Below are positions 31,732 through 42,774 of a stretch of 64,000 bases of DNA, in pieces; positions within the stretch are counted from its first letter, which is position 1, and every line of letters begins with the position of its first letter. The notes below the pieces were generated by a model that saw only the letters and a list, made by a program, of their open reading frames with translations, made no database searches and was not told the origin of the DNA. Location: assembly GCF_021010575.1 (NCBI RefSeq), contig NZ_JAJNAG010000013.1:1-64000 (forward strand), read 5' to 3'. This stretch comes from Limnobaculum eriocheiris (GTDB lineage Bacteria; Pseudomonadota; Gammaproteobacteria; Enterobacterales; Enterobacteriaceae). Position numbers and translations under genes: made by a program.

Positions 31732-32430
31732 TTAGCCAGTGACGCCTAATATGCGTGCGGCATCGGATTTTCCGTTTAAAAGATCCTGCGTTGAATCGTC
31801 ATAAACGATATGACCTTCCACCACCACCAGTGTCCTTGGCGCAATACGTGCCGCATCATCCAGATTATGTGAAACCATCATCAGGGTAAGCCGTTGCTCA
31901 TCACATACGCTTTCCAGAAGGGATAGCATGTCATAGCGCAAAGCCGGGTCGAGGGCTGAAAAGGGCTCGTCTAAAAGCAGGATAGGCTTGTCTCTGACCA
32001 GACAGCGGGCCAGCGCGGTACGTTGACGCTGACCACCCGAGAGCTGAGAGGGCAAACGGTCAAGATAGTCAATTAACCCTACCCGACGGCAAATCTCCAG
32101 CCGCTTTTGCTGCTGTTCCGGCGTTAGTTTAAGACCGGAATTCAGCCCCAGACCGATGTTTTGTTCAACGGTAAGGTGAGCGAACAGATTATTTTCCTGA
32201 AATAACATAGAGACCGGACGTCGGGCCGGTGGAGTATGGCTGTGCTCTATATTGTTCAACCATAAGCTGCCGCTTTCAGGCATCACGAATCCGGCAATCA
32301 GATGTAATAAGGTGCTTTTTCCGGCTCCGCTGGGACCAAGAACCGCAACACGTTCACCAGCCTGAATATTCAGGTTAAAACACATGGATAGCGGCGGATA
32401 AAGATAGCTTAATTTATTCAGTGCGATCAT
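31732..32430 (-). CDS. thiQ: Thiamine ABC transporter, ATP-binding subunit
   Basis: ThiQ powers uptake of thiamine and its phosphates. From ATG 32430 it has 232 residues, the E. coli length; an upstream TTG at 32454 would add eight. Walker A is GPSGAGKST near 31-39, the Q-loop [11 protein letters not shown], the signature LSGGQRQR near 127, and Walker [14 protein letters not shown]. The start lies inside thiP, so the two are translated in a coupled way. Confidence 0.97.
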   Translation of the reverse strand: MIALNKLSYLYPPLSMCFNLNIQAGERVAVLGPSGAGKSTLLHLIAGFVMPESGSLWLNNIEHSHTPPARRPVSMLFQENNLFAHLTVEQNIGLGLNSGLKLTPEQQQKRLEICRRVGLIDYLDRLPSQLSGGQRQRTALARCLVRDKPILLLDEPFSALDPALRYDMLSLLESVCDEQRLTLMMVSHNLDDAARIAPRTLVVVEGHIVYDDSTQDLLNGKSDAARILGVTG

Positions 32431-34024
32431 GGTGACGTCCGGGAATTCGTTCAATAAGAGTGAACAGGAAAAAGCACAGCAGTAATAGCAGTAATGCCGT
32501 TACGGCACCAGACTCGCTACGGTAATTTCCCAGTTGTTGATAGAGATAATAGGGTAAGGTGCGAAATTGTTCATTGCCAAACAGCGCGATAACGCCAAAG
32601 TCACCGATGGACAACACGCTGGCAAAGGCGAGTGCCTGAGCGAGCGGGCGTTTTAGAGCCGTTAACTCGATCCAGCGTAGTCGGTTCCAACCCGTTAACC
32701 CCAGCGATAAGTTAAGCAAACGGTAGCGTTCGCCTGAATCGCGCATTGGGTTCTCCAGTACTTTCAACGCATAAGGAATTGCCATAAGTGCATTAACCAG
32801 TATGACGATGCCATCAGCGGAATCAGGTAGCCCGATGGTACTGTTAAGCAGCAAAAAGAAACCGGTAGCTAAAACAATGGCTGGCATTGCCAGAATGACC
32901 ATACCGCTGATTTCGAGTCTGGCTCCCCAGGGATTATGACGTAGCCGGAGTTCCCTGCTGCTCCATAAGAGCATCATAGTCAGTAGCAGACTGAGTAATC
33001 CGGAACCCAAAGCAATGCGCAGTGAGATGAATAATGATTGCCACATGGCGCTTTGTTGCAGTACTTCCATTGCTGCACTATTAATACCGTCTAATACCAC
33101 GGCTGTCAGTGGAGGAAGCAACAAACATAAGGTCAGGGCAATAAGCAGACCATCGGTTATTTTACTTAATCGGGAATCCAGTCTGTCCCGCCACTGTTGA
33201 CCATAGGTATTTCCCACCGGAAGCGATGGGTTAAGTCGTTGACTGAGGACGACAATCGACAGGCAGCAAACCAGTTGAATTAATCCTAATAGCGCAGCGC
33301 GCTGAGGATCAAAGTCATAATGCAGCGCCTGATAAATGGCCAGTTCAACGGTGGTTGCTTTAGGGCCGCCACCCAGGGATAACACGGTAGCAAAACTGGC
33401 AAAACATAACATAAACACCAGGGCGCCGGTCGGCAGAATTTGGCGCTTCAGGGCTGGCCATTCTACAAAACGAAAGCGTTGCCATGAATTCATGCCTAAT
33501 TGCGCGGCTAACTGGCGTTGTTCAATGGCTATACCTTCCAGCGACTGGAGAAGAAGTCGGGTTGCCAGCGGTAAATTGAAAAAAGCATGGGCCAGCAAAA
33601 TACCCTGTAGTCCGTAGGGCGAGAAGGCATAATCAAATCCCAGGGACGTTAGTAAACCGGCCAGCCAGCCTCGTTGACCATATACGCTGAGTAAGCCAAA
33701 TATGGCAACCAGTACCGGTAATACCAGCGTCATGGCACACAGACGTAGCATCAATGTTCTGCCGACAAAACGTCGGCGATAGAGCGCACGGGCAACAAAA
33801 ATGGCCGGTATCAGAGAGACCAGCACCGACAGAAATGCCTGCCAAAACGTAAAGCGTACAACGTGCCACAGGTAGCTGTCATTCAGTACCTGACGGATAT
33901 TCCCGGCGGGAGAATAGAGCCACAGTGCAGCAAACGCTGCCAGCGCCACGCTGAGGATTAGCGTGGCGGCAATCAGACCAGGCCAGAGCCAGGAAGGAAT
34001 TAGCGGCTGACGGCGTTTTGCCAT
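32414..34024 (-). CDS. thiP: Thiamine ABC transporter, permease
   Basis: ThiP is the inner-membrane channel of the thiamine importer. Its 536 residues hold two fused permease halves with about twelve membrane segments and the EAA-type loops that contact ThiQ ([21 protein letters not shown] near 191 and [18 protein letters not shown] near 440). It overlaps thiB by 25 bases upstream and thiQ by 17 downstream. Confidence 0.97.
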   Translation of the reverse strand: MAKRRQPLIPSWLWPGLIAATLILSVALAAFAALWLYSPAGNIRQVLNDSYLWHVVRFTFWQAFLSVLVSLIPAIFVARALYRRRFVGRTLMLRLCAMTLVLPVLVAIFGLLSVYGQRGWLAGLLTSLGFDYAFSPYGLQGILLAHAFFNLPLATRLLLQSLEGIAIEQRQLAAQLGMNSWQRFRFVEWPALKRQILPTGALVFMLCFASFATVLSLGGGPKATTVELAIYQALHYDFDPQRAALLGLIQLVCCLSIVVLSQRLNPSLPVGNTYGQQWRDRLDSRLSKITDGLLIALTLCLLLPPLTAVVLDGINSAAMEVLQQSAMWQSLFISLRIALGSGLLSLLLTMMLLWSSRELRLRHNPWGARLEISGMVILAMPAIVLATGFFLLLNSTIGLPDSADGIVILVNALMAIPYALKVLENPMRDSGERYRLLNLSLGLTGWNRLRWIELTALKRPLAQALAFASVLSIGDFGVIALFGNEQFRTLPYYLYQQLGNYRSESGAVTALLLLLLCFFLFTLIERIPGRHHDRTE

Positions 34025-35007
34025 GCCTGAATCCAGGTATTCCGGTGCTGTGCTACATCCTCAGGGCTAAACTCCAGCGTTATTGAAGGTTTTGCCGTTT
34101 GTGTGAAGGCGTCCGGTAGTGGAATATTGATAACCGGATACATCCAGTTGGTGGTCGGAATTTCCTGCTGGAATGCCGGTGTCATCATAAAGGCCATAAA
34201 TTTAGCCGCCAATTCAGGCTGTTTACTGTTAGCCAGCAGGCCCGCCACTTCAACCTGCATATAGTGGCCTTCAGTGAAGTTAGCTGCCATGTAGCGATTA
34301 TCTTTCTCTTCAATCACATGATAGGCCGGAGAGGTGGTATAGCTGAGGACTAAATCGGCTTCACCTTTAAGAAACAGACCATAGGCATCACTCCAGCCTT
34401 TGGTTACGGTAACGGTTTTCTTTGCCAGCTTTTGCCAGGCTTCACGGGCTTTATCTCCGTATACTTTTTGCATCCACAGTAGTAAACCAAGCCCCGGGGT
34501 GCTGGTGCGCGGATCCTGATAGATAACCCGCCATTTTTCAGGGCTTTCAATTAATTCATTCAGGCTTTTCGGCGGTGTCTTTAGTTTTTCGGTATTGTAG
34601 ACAAAGGCAAAGTATCCATAGTCATAAGGGATAAAGGTATCGTCTTTCCAGCCGCCGGGTAAGGTTAGTGAGTGGGCATTTACATCCAGCTTATGTGGAA
34701 CAAACAGGCCTGACTGTTTTGCGGCAACCAGTAAATTGTTATCTAAACCTAACACCATATCAGCGGTGCTTTTTTTACCTTCCATTTTCAGGCGATTAAG
34801 CAATGAGACACCATCGGCCAAAGGAACCAGTTTTAATTCGCACTGGCACTGTGCTTCAAAGGCTTTTTTGATTTTTGGACCGGGGCCCCAGTCAGAGGCA
34901 AAAGAGTCATAGGTATAGACGGTTAACGTTGGACGATGTTCCGCACCATTGGCCAGTAACGGACAAATGGCAAGAAAGCCGATTGCAGTGATGAGTTTTT
35001 TAAACAC
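34000..35007 (-). CDS. thiB: Thiamine-binding periplasmic protein
   Basis: ThiB (TbpA) captures thiamine, TMP and TPP in the periplasm for ThiPQ. The 335 residues open with a signal peptide ending near LLANGA, followed by LTVYTYDSFASDWGPGPKIKKAFE. That segment and the C-terminal block TTNWMYPVINIPLP are typical of the family. The start is GTG (35005-35007) preceded by AGGGGAG. It is the first gene behind the TPP riboswitch. Confidence 0.97.
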   Translation of the reverse strand: MFKKLITAIGFLAICPLLANGAEHRPTLTVYTYDSFASDWGPGPKIKKAFEAQCQCELKLVPLADGVSLLNRLKMEGKKSTADMVLGLDNNLLVAAKQSGLFVPHKLDVNAHSLTLPGGWKDDTFIPYDYGYFAFVYNTEKLKTPPKSLNELIESPEKWRVIYQDPRTSTPGLGLLLWMQKVYGDKAREAWQKLAKKTVTVTKGWSDAYGLFLKGEADLVLSYTTSPAYHVIEEKDNRYMAANFTEGHYMQVEVAGLLANSKQPELAAKFMAFMMTPAFQQEIPTTNWMYPVINIPLPDAFTQTAKPSITLEFSPEDVAQHRNTWIQAWQNAVSR

Positions 35008-35100
35008 TTTGCACTCCCCTAAAAATATCAGTCGGAAACAAAGGTCTTTGAGTAAGTTAAGCTATTCAGCGGACAGGTGAAAAAACTGAACAGACTCTCA

Positions 35101-35203
35101 AATCCCTCCGCCGGGATTAACCGGATCAGGTTCTACGGGTATGGTCAGGTGTCATTTCACACGCTAAACACATTCTCAGCTCTATTTAGCACCCCGTTGA
35201 GAA
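35101..35203 (-). ncRNA. TPP riboswitch (THI element) of thiBPQ
   Basis: Reading the minus strand, GGGGTGC is followed by GCTGAGA, then ACCCGTAGAACCTGATC, CGGTTAA, CCGGCGGAGGGA. These are the conserved blocks of the TPP aptamer in order: P1/P2, the CUGAGA pyrimidine-sensor arm, and the ACCUGAU and GGAGGGA diphosphate side. The 93 bases between aptamer and thiB show no strong T-tailed hairpin, so translational control is more likely than termination (inference). Confidence 0.95.
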
Positions 35204-35371
35204 GGGCACATTGTAGAGTCTGTTTGACCTCTGGGGAAGGAGATTATTATCCGAAGTAAATACTAACTCATTTATTACTGTTTCCGGCCTCCAGCCTGTA
35301 GTTATCAATATTGCCAATATCCATGTCAGTGGAGGAAACAGGAGGTAACCTGCCTCCGCTGATGATGGCAA

Positions 35372-36088
35372 TTAGCCCATAAATTTGTGCCAGTACAGGG
35401 AAATAGGAATAATGATGATTAGAGCAGGTAAAAAGTTGACTACGGCGAAGGTTTTTATCTGAGCGATGCGTAACCCAACGGCAATCATAATAATGCCTCC
35501 GCAGGCGGAGAAATCTCCCAGCGTAATCTCTGTCATATAGGGCATGATTAAACGAGCAGAAAAATAGAGTCCACCCTGAACCAGAAGTTGAGGAATGGCG
35601 ATGGACATGACGGCGGCACCCATAGAAGTGGCAAAAATCATGGCGGTGAAGATATCCAGAATCGATTTAACCACCAGCAACTGATAGTTGCCGGTCATTC
35701 CTTCGGTGAGCGCACCGACAATACCGGTACCACCGGCGCAAAACAGAACAATTAGAGCGGTAAAATTTTGTGTGTAAAGCTCCGGTGTCATACTGTGGTT
35801 ACGCACCGGAATAATACGTGCTAATCCACGCTGTATCAGAGAGCCAAACTTCTGGACGCCTTTTTCCATATAGCAAATTTCACCGATGGCCAGCCCGACA
35901 ATCAGCGCCAGCGCAACGGCGGGTAATTGCTGAACTTTTATCGTCATCACTACACCCATAGCAATGGAGATCATGGCGAATGCGGCAGGTAATCCATCTT
36001 GTAAACGTTTAGGCATCAGTGGTGCTAAAAAAAGACCTAACCCCCCGCCGATAAAAACGGCCGCGCTGTTCAGTAATGGACCAACCAT
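35372..36088 (-). CDS. yqgA: DUF554 family membrane protein YqgA
   Basis: This 238-residue protein of unknown function has about seven membrane segments. It matches E. coli YqgA in the blocks GLAIGEICYMEKG, IVLFCAGGTGIVGALTEGMTG, KSILDIFTAMIFATSMG and DFSACGGIIMIAVGLRI. It could be a transporter, but no substrate is known to me. In E. coli the place between thiB and leuD is taken by sgrR-sgrS-setA, none of which is visible here. Confidence 0.88.
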   Translation of the reverse strand: MVGPLLNSAAVFIGGGLGLFLAPLMPKRLQDGLPAAFAMISIAMGVVMTIKVQQLPAVALALIVGLAIGEICYMEKGVQKFGSLIQRGLARIIPVRNHSMTPELYTQNFTALIVLFCAGGTGIVGALTEGMTGNYQLLVVKSILDIFTAMIFATSMGAAVMSIAIPQLLVQGGLYFSARLIMPYMTEITLGDFSACGGIIMIAVGLRIAQIKTFAVVNFLPALIIIIPISLYWHKFMG

Positions 36089-36299
36089 GATTTTTCCTAC
36101 TTTTGTATTTAAAAGAAACGTCCTCTCATTATTTTTGAGGATAGCATAGCTATCAGCACCAACAGGGGACAGGGATAGACGCTTACGGGAGTTGTTGTTA
36201 GCAGAAGAAACAGGATTAACAACAAAGAATGATTGGATAGTATCTTATATCATCCTGATTGTTTTTGCTTATTGTGGGTAAATTTACATCACTTAGCAT

Positions 36300-36502
36300 A
36301 AATCAAAAATGGCAGACGATATGCCAGAACGGGAAAGGATTGCGTTGGATTCTGAGACAGAATCCTTCGTTTTGGTTTTGGCTCTGCCTCTTATTGTCTT
36401 TGGATTTAAATCTTACAGAATAGGTAACAACTTCTTTTTAGGGCTTTTAGTACACCCCTATGGGGTGCAATCAATGCCGCCTTCTATCGAAGGCGGATTT
36501 TT
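36300..36502 (+). ncRNA. Candidate small RNA in the yqgA-leuD gap
   Basis: Three hairpins stand in a row on the plus strand. GGATTCTG-AGA-CAGAATCC is at 36347-36365, CACCCC-TAT-GGGGTG at 36453-36467, and CCGCCTTC-TATC-GAAGGCGG with ATTTTT at 36477-36502. The last is a rho-independent terminator pointing away from yqgA and into the leuD end, where no plus-strand gene exists. TTGTGG and CATAAAT around 36275-36302 could be a weak promoter. No match to SgrS core pairing sequence was seen. Start and existence are inference. Confidence 0.3.
36477..36502 (+). terminator. Rho-independent terminator (plus strand)
   Basis: CCGCCTTC-TATC-GAAGGCGG has an 8-bp stem followed by ATTTTT. The T-run is on the plus strand only, so it does not obviously serve leuD, which runs the other way and ends 16 bases to the right. 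The stem may still aid leuD 3'-end formation. Confidence 0.7.
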
Positions 36503-36517
36503 GATTAAATCTGGCGA

Positions 36518-37120
36518 TTACCGCAAAAACACCGGCTGTTTAGCTTCATAAGCGCTAATGGCATCATCATGCTGCAACGTCAGACCAATACTATCCAACC
36601 CGTTAATCATGCAGTGTTTACGGAATGTGTCGATATTGAAGGCATAACCTTTATCACCGGCAATCACCTGCTGGTTTTCCAGGTCGACGGTAAATTCAAC
36701 GCCTTCCTGGCTGGCAACCAGTTTAAACAGCTCATCAACTTCTGCTTCAGTTAAAATAACCGGTAATAGCTGATTATTGAATGAGTTACCGTAGAAGATA
36801 TCGGCAAAGCTTGGGGCAATAACCACTTTAAAACCGTAATCTGTCAACGCCCAGGGGGCGTGCTCCCGCGAGGAACCACAGCCGAAGTTTTCGCGGGCCA
36901 GCAGAATGGAAGCCCCTTTATAGCGCGGCTTATTTAAAACAAAGTCAGGGTTTGGCTTCTGCCCGGCATCGTCCAGAAAGCGCCAGTCGTTAAACAGGTG
37001 CTGACCAAAACCGGTACGGGTGACTTTTTGCAGAAACTGCTTGGGAATAATGGCATCGGTATCGACGTTTGCTGCATCTAACGGGACTACTATGCCGGTA
37101 TGTTGAGTAAATTTAGTCAT
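36518..37120 (-). CDS. leuD: 3-isopropylmalate dehydratase small subunit
   Basis: LeuD is the swivelling small subunit of isopropylmalate isomerase (with LeuC). The 200 residues include [10 protein letters not shown] near 22-31 and the conserved [13 protein letters not shown] near 76-88, matching E. coli (201). It lies 12 bases after leuC and ends the leuABCD operon. Confidence 0.98.
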   Translation of the reverse strand: MTKFTQHTGIVVPLDAANVDTDAIIPKQFLQKVTRTGFGQHLFNDWRFLDDAGQKPNPDFVLNKPRYKGASILLARENFGCGSSREHAPWALTDYGFKVVIAPSFADIFYGNSFNNQLLPVILTEAEVDELFKLVASQEGVEFTVDLENQQVIAGDKGYAFNIDTFRKHCMINGLDSIGLTLQHDDAISAYEAKQPVFLR

Positions 37121-37132
37121 GTTGTAGTCTCC

Positions 37133-38533
37133 TTAGCTCAGTTTGCGAATATCGGCAAAGTGACCGGCAATTGCTGCCGCTGCGGCCATTGCCGGACTCA
37201 CCAGATGAGTGCGCCCACCGCGGCCCTGACGGCCTTCAAAATTACGGTTACTGGTTGATGCACAGCGTTCTCCCGGCTCTAAGCGGTCATTATTCATGGC
37301 TAAACACATAGAGCAGCCAGGTAAACGCCATTCAAAGCCTGCATCGATAAAGATCTTATCCAGACCTTCCGCTTCAGCCTGGGCTTTAACCGGACCGGAG
37401 CCAGGGACCACCATCGCTACCACACCAGAGGCAACTTTGTGGCCTTTGGCTATAGCCGCCGCCGCACGCAGATCTTCAATCCGTGAGTTAGTACATGAAC
37501 CGATAAACACTTTATCAATCGCGACATCGGTCAGTTTAGTGCCGGCTTTCAAATCCATATAAGCCAGTGCTTTTTCTGCTGATGTCCGTTCCACCGGATC
37601 GCTGAAAGAGGCCGGATCGGGAATACTTTGGTCAATTGCCATAACCTGACCGGGGTTTGTTCCCCAGGTGACCTGTGGTGCGATATCGGCAGCATTCAGG
37701 GTGATGACTGCATCAAATTTAGCGCCATCATCAGATTTTAATGTGCGCCAGTAGGTGACGGCGGCATCCCATTGCTCCGCTTTAGGGGCGAACTGACGGC
37801 CTTTTACATAGTCAAAGGTGGTGTTATCCGGCGCAACCAGACCGGCTTTAGCGCCCATCTCAATCGCCATATTACACAGCGTCATACGGCCTTCCATGGA
37901 CAGCGCTTCAATGGCTTTGCCACAAAATTCCACAACATAACCGGTACCACCCGCGTGGCCAATTTTACCGATAATGGCTAATACAATATCTTTAGCCGTG
38001 ATGCCTTCAGCAGTATTGCCCTGAACTTCAATTTTCATGGTTTTAGCCCGCGCCTGCTTCAGGGTTTGGGTTGCTAAAACGTGCTCCACTTCAGAAGTAC
38101 CAATACCAAAAGCCAGTGAACCAAAAGCACCATGAGTTGCGGTGTGGGAATCGCCACACACAATGGTCATGCCTGGCAGCGTCATACCTTGTTCCGGGCC
38201 GATAACGTGAACAATGCCCTGATAAGGGTGATTTAAGTCATATAAAGAGACATTAAACTCTTTACAGTTTTTAATCAGCTCCTGCATCTGAATGCGGGCC
38301 ATCTCGCCACAGGCGTTAATGTCTTTGGTTTGAGTAGAGACATTATGGTCCATGGTGGCAAAGGTTTTTCCCGGCTGGCGTACCGGACGCTTCATTGCCC
38401 GTAAACCATCGAAAGCCTGTGGTGAGGTGACTTCATGCACCAAATGACGATCGATATACAATAATGGAGTTTCGTTCGGCGCTTCGTACACAACGTGGGC
38501 GTCGTACAATTTTTGATACAGTGTCTTAGCCAT
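37133..38533 (-). CDS. leuC: 3-isopropylmalate dehydratase large subunit
   Basis: LeuC is the aconitase-type subunit with a 4Fe-4S cluster that isomerises 2- to 3-isopropylmalate. The 466 residues equal E. coli. The cluster cysteines lie in FIGSCTNSR near 347 and [10 protein letters not shown] near 407. [13 protein letters not shown] near 126 is the substrate-binding loop. One base separates it from leuB. Confidence 0.98.
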   Translation of the reverse strand: MAKTLYQKLYDAHVVYEAPNETPLLYIDRHLVHEVTSPQAFDGLRAMKRPVRQPGKTFATMDHNVSTQTKDINACGEMARIQMQELIKNCKEFNVSLYDLNHPYQGIVHVIGPEQGMTLPGMTIVCGDSHTATHGAFGSLAFGIGTSEVEHVLATQTLKQARAKTMKIEVQGNTAEGITAKDIVLAIIGKIGHAGGTGYVVEFCGKAIEALSMEGRMTLCNMAIEMGAKAGLVAPDNTTFDYVKGRQFAPKAEQWDAAVTYWRTLKSDDGAKFDAVITLNAADIAPQVTWGTNPGQVMAIDQSIPDPASFSDPVERTSAEKALAYMDLKAGTKLTDVAIDKVFIGSCTNSRIEDLRAAAAIAKGHKVASGVVAMVVPGSGPVKAQAEAEGLDKIFIDAGFEWRLPGCSMCLAMNNDRLEPGERCASTSNRNFEGRQGRGGRTHLVSPAMAAAAAIAGHFADIRKLS

Positions 38534-38534
38534 T

Positions 38535-39686
<1,152 letters not shown>

Positions 39687-39708
39687 TTAAAAAAATAAAA
39701 CGTAATTA

Positions 39709-41262
39709 TTACCCGGCAGTTTGTGTCAGTCGCTGTTTTTGCGCTTCCACCTGCTGGGCGCGCCAGATGTGGTTCAGTACGTGAACCAGCGCCTGTGCCG
39801 AAGATTCAACAATATCTGTTGCCAGCCCAACGCCGTGGAAACGGCGGCCTTCATACTCAGCAACAATATCTACCTGACCCAAAGCATCTTTTCCCTGACC
39901 TTTCGCAGTTAATTGATACTTCACGATTGAAATAGGATAGTCAGCAATACGGTTAATCGCCTGATAGACCGCATCTACCGGGCCGTTACCCGTTGCCGCT
40001 TCGGACTTGATTGCACTACCGCAGGCCAGACGCACAGAGGCGGTTGCCATCAGGTTAGTACCAGACTGCACGCTGAAGTAATCCAGCGCGAAGTGATCCT
40101 GTTCTTCCTGTTGTTTATGGATAAATACCAGCGCTTCCAAATCGTAATCAAATACCTGACCTTTTTTATCCGCCAGCTTCAGGAAGGCGGCATACAGATC
40201 GTCCAGAGAGTAATCATTTTCGCTGTAGCCCATGGCTTCCATACGGTGTTTCACTGCGGCACGACCAGAGCGGGAGGTCAGGTTTAATTGTACCTGACTG
40301 AAGCCAATGGATTCCGGGGTCATGATTTCATAGGTTTCGCGGTTTTTCAGTACGCCATCCTGATGAATACCGGAGGAGTGGGCATAGGCATTAGAACCCA
40401 CCACAGCTTTATTAGCCGGAACTGGCATATTGCACAATTGGCTAACCAACTGACTGGTGCGGTAGATTTCCTGATGGTTGATATTGGTGTGTACACCCAT
40501 AATGTCCTGACGAACTTTAATCGCCATAATCACTTCTTCCAGCGCACAGTTACCGGCACGTTCACCAATACCGTTAATGGTACCCTCTACCTGACGGGCA
40601 CCAGCCTGAACTGCAGTAATGGAGTTAGCTACCGACATACCCAAATCGTCGTGGCAGTGAACGGACAGGATCGCTTTATCAATATTAGGTACACGCTGAT
40701 ACAGGGTTTCAATGATATTGCCAAACTGACGCGGTACGGTATAACCCACGGTATCCGGAATATTAATGGTGGTAGCACCGGCATTGATTGCGGCTTCTAC
40801 CACACGGCACAGATTATCAATTGGAGTACGGCCAGCGTCTTCACAAGAGAATTCAACATCGTCAGTATAGTTGCGGGCTCTTTTGACGGAACGTACTGCC
40901 ATTTCCATCACATCTTCAAAAGAACGCTTCAGTTTGGATTCGATATGCAGGGTGGAGGTGGCTAAAAAAACGTGAATACGAAAGGCTTCGGCTACGCGCA
41001 ATGCTTCTGCTGCAACGTCGATATCTTTATCGACGCAGCGCGCCAATGCACACACTCGACTATTTTTGATCTGCCGGGCGATGCTTTGCACCGATTCAAA
41101 ATCACCCGGAGAAGAGACCGGGAAGCCAACTTCCATTACATCTACGCCCATGCGCTCTAACGCCATAGCAATCTGCATTTTTTCTTTTACACTCAGGCTT
41201 GCCTGTAAAGCCTGTTCGCCGTCTCGCAGGGTGGTATCAAAGATAATTACTTGCTGGCTCAT
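39709..41262 (-). CDS. leuA: 2-isopropylmalate synthase
   Basis: LeuA condenses acetyl-CoA with 2-oxoisovalerate, the committed, leucine-inhibited step. The 517 residues (523 in E. coli) start with the HMGL-type barrel motif [10 protein letters not shown] at 9-18. They contain [16 protein letters not shown] near 200 with the metal histidines, and [21 protein letters not shown] near 290. The C-terminal allosteric domain covers about 390-510. It is preceded by a leader-peptide attenuator. Confidence 0.98.
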   Translation of the reverse strand: MSQQVIIFDTTLRDGEQALQASLSVKEKMQIAMALERMGVDVMEVGFPVSSPGDFESVQSIARQIKNSRVCALARCVDKDIDVAAEALRVAEAFRIHVFLATSTLHIESKLKRSFEDVMEMAVRSVKRARNYTDDVEFSCEDAGRTPIDNLCRVVEAAINAGATTINIPDTVGYTVPRQFGNIIETLYQRVPNIDKAILSVHCHDDLGMSVANSITAVQAGARQVEGTINGIGERAGNCALEEVIMAIKVRQDIMGVHTNINHQEIYRTSQLVSQLCNMPVPANKAVVGSNAYAHSSGIHQDGVLKNRETYEIMTPESIGFSQVQLNLTSRSGRAAVKHRMEAMGYSENDYSLDDLYAAFLKLADKKGQVFDYDLEALVFIHKQQEEQDHFALDYFSVQSGTNLMATASVRLACGSAIKSEAATGNGPVDAVYQAINRIADYPISIVKYQLTAKGQGKDALGQVDIVAEYEGRRFHGVGLATDIVESSAQALVHVLNHIWRAQQVEAQKQRLTQTAG

Positions 41263-41317
41263 ATTCTGTACCTTCTGTTTTGAAATCGTTTAATCGGGTT
41301 AAAACTTCCTGCGAGGC

Positions 41318-41348
41318 AAAAAAAAACCCGCGCAGGTAGCGCGGGTTT
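41318..41348 (-). terminator. leu attenuator terminator
   Basis: On the minus strand AAACCCGCG, a 7-base loop, CGCGGGTTT is followed by an unbroken T-run of nine (A-run at 41318-41326). It stands between leuL and leuA. It would form when the leader is translated at full leucyl-tRNA supply. Confidence 0.92.
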
Positions 41349-41369
41349 CTTGTGTTTTTCTGAATCTAA

Positions 41370-41447
41370 TCAGTTCGTCTTCCACAAGCCAGCCGCGCAA
41401 CAAGATGCGAGGAGAAGGAGGCTGAGAAAACGAACAGAAGCAAACAT
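41370..41447 (-). CDS. leuL: leu operon leader peptide
   Basis: This short frame encodes 25 residues, MFASVRFLSLLLLASCCAAGLWKTN, here given in two parts: MFASVRFLSLLLL and ASCCAAGLWKTN. Five leucine codons fall within six positions (CTC AGC CTC CTT CTC CTC), then the terminator begins 22 bases after the stop. This is the standard leucine attenuator design; the sequence differs from E. coli LeuL but the plan is the same. The ribosome site is weak (GAG about 13 bases upstream). Confidence 0.9.
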   Translation of the reverse strand: MFASVRFLSLLLLASCCAAGLWKTN

Positions 41448-41488
41448 GCGATTCAGTACTCTTTTATAAAAATTCAGTAGTAATTAAA

Positions 41489-41517
41489 TTGATACTAGAT
41501 TGCCGGGTTGTTGTCAA
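41489..41517 (-). promoter_or_regulatory. leuLABCD promoter
   Basis: On the minus strand TTGACA (41512-41517), 17 bases, TATCAA (41489-41494). Initiation near 41482 gives a leader of about 35 bases before leuL. To its right, 41518-41687 is non-coding; leuO, divergent at this point in E. coli, is absent. Confidence 0.75.
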
Positions 41518-41687
41518 CGGTTGTTTTGTTTTTTGACTAAAAAAAATGGTTTACTGGTGGTAAACAAAAAACGTAAACCATCAATAAGCAGATTTTTTAT
41601 CTATTATTACCCCTTTCGTTTTACAGCAACTACGCTTACTAAAGTTGTATTATTTACCGAACTTTCTTAGTGTTATTAGGAGGATGT

Positions 41688-42074
41688 ATGAGGAAATGGT
41701 TAGTGGCGGCAATAGGGCTGACGGTACTGGCAACCAGCGCACTCGCTCAGGCGAATGGCGTTGACGAGCAGATGAAGCTGATTGCCAAAAATTATCGTAC
41801 GGTATTAAACACCAATTCACCCGATGAGTTTAAACAAGGTTTAGCCGCGATGAAGCAGGCGGCGCAAAAAGCACAACAGGGCACGCCGGATAAACTGGCA
41901 GGACAGGAAAAAGATAGCGCCAGTATGAAAGATTTTCGTCATGGTCTGGATACTCTGATCGGGGAAATCGATGGTGCTACGGCATTAGCGGATTCCGGTA
42001 AATTTGATCAGGCCAAACAGGCAGCGGAACAGTTTAAACAAACCCGTGACCAGTATCATAAGAAGTATAAGTAA
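41688..42074 (+). CDS. cybC: Soluble cytochrome b562
   Basis: This is a periplasmic four-helix-bundle haem b protein, probably an electron carrier. From ATG 41688 (AGGAGG seven bases upstream) it has 128 residues: a signal peptide ending near SALAQA and a mature part of about 106. The haem ligands of the family are present: a Met in VDEQMKL near the mature N-terminus and a His in RDQYHKKYK at the C-terminus. A cytochrome b561 gene begins on the very next base after its stop. Confidence 0.92.
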   Translation: MRKWLVAAIGLTVLATSALAQANGVDEQMKLIAKNYRTVLNTNSPDEFKQGLAAMKQAAQKAQQGTPDKLAGQEKDSASMKDFRHGLDTLIGEIDGATALADSGKFDQAKQAAEQFKQTRDQYHKKYK

Positions 42075-42581
42075 ATGATTCAGCGTTGGGATGGGGTGGT
42101 CAGAATCACTCACTGGTGTGTTGCACTGGGGTTTCTGATTAATCGACTGCATATTACCGAGCCAGGTAAAACGCTGCATCAGATTGTAGGGTTAACCGTT
42201 GCGGCGTTGGTAATTGTTCGTCTGATATGGGGAATGACCGGTGCAAAGGGGCCGGCTCGTCTTTCCGCTATTATCCCAACTTGTTCAGCGATACGTCAGC
42301 ATCTGGAGGAGGTGCGCCAGCGCTCGGCTCACCGTTCTCTGGGGCACAATCCTATTGGCGCTATGAGTATTTGGTTATTTTGGTTCTTATTACCGCTGGT
42401 GGCTTTAACCGGATGGGCTCAGGATACTGCCTTAATCGATCGCTGGCCGGTGGATGAATGGCACTACTGGTTGGTAAACTCAGTAACGGTATTAGTCGGT
42501 TTACACATTTTAGCGGTAGTTGCTCTTTCGCTCTGGCTTAAGCGTAATTTGATTGCGGCTATGTTGCCGGGCAGGCGCTAA
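42075..42581 (+). CDS. Cytochrome b561 family membrane protein
   Basis: The 168 residues form a four-helix di-haem b561-type membrane protein, with RWDGVVRITHW at the N-terminus (first haem His), HQIVGLTVAALVIVRLIWG, WLFWFLLPLVALTGWAQD and a last helix with HILAVVALSLW. It starts directly after the cybC TAA, with the ribosome site inside cybC. The pair therefore probably passes electrons between the membrane quinone pool and periplasmic cytochrome b562 (inference). Confidence 0.88.
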   Translation: MIQRWDGVVRITHWCVALGFLINRLHITEPGKTLHQIVGLTVAALVIVRLIWGMTGAKGPARLSAIIPTCSAIRQHLEEVRQRSAHRSLGHNPIGAMSIWLFWFLLPLVALTGWAQDTALIDRWPVDEWHYWLVNSVTVLVGLHILAVVALSLWLKRNLIAAMLPGRR

Positions 42582-42696
42582 CACACCTTTATTACCTACC
42601 TGTTTATCTTCTAAATATTCCTTCCATAGCCTACTGTTTTTAAAGAGTTTTCAGCTTAAAGTTTGCAATCACTCACGCATATTTAGTTAATTTCCA

Positions 42697-42724
42697 TTGA
42701 CCAGCAGACGAGAAAATGTAGACT
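42697..42724 (+). promoter_or_regulatory. Possible promoter of the acyl-CoA synthetase-like gene
   Basis: TTGACC (42697-42702), 16 bases, TAGACT (42719-42724), 50 bases before the start codon. Judged only by consensus. Confidence 0.35.
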
Positions 42725-42774
42725 TCTCAACATAAAAATAGCGAACAGCTGTAAGCTGAAAATGAGAGCCATTT

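Noticed and set aside
36300-36502. SgrS identity for the candidate small RNA
   Set aside because: Position fits, but no ptsG-pairing segment, no SgrT frame and no sgrR were seen.
36309-36551. 80-codon plus-strand open frame upstream of leuD end
   Set aside because: No ribosome site, runs through the terminator hairpin and into the leuD 3' end, and the protein resembles nothing I know. Treated as non-coding.
40288-40965. 225-codon frame opposite leuA
   Set aside because: A long antisense frame produced by leuA codon usage; leuA itself is fully conserved.
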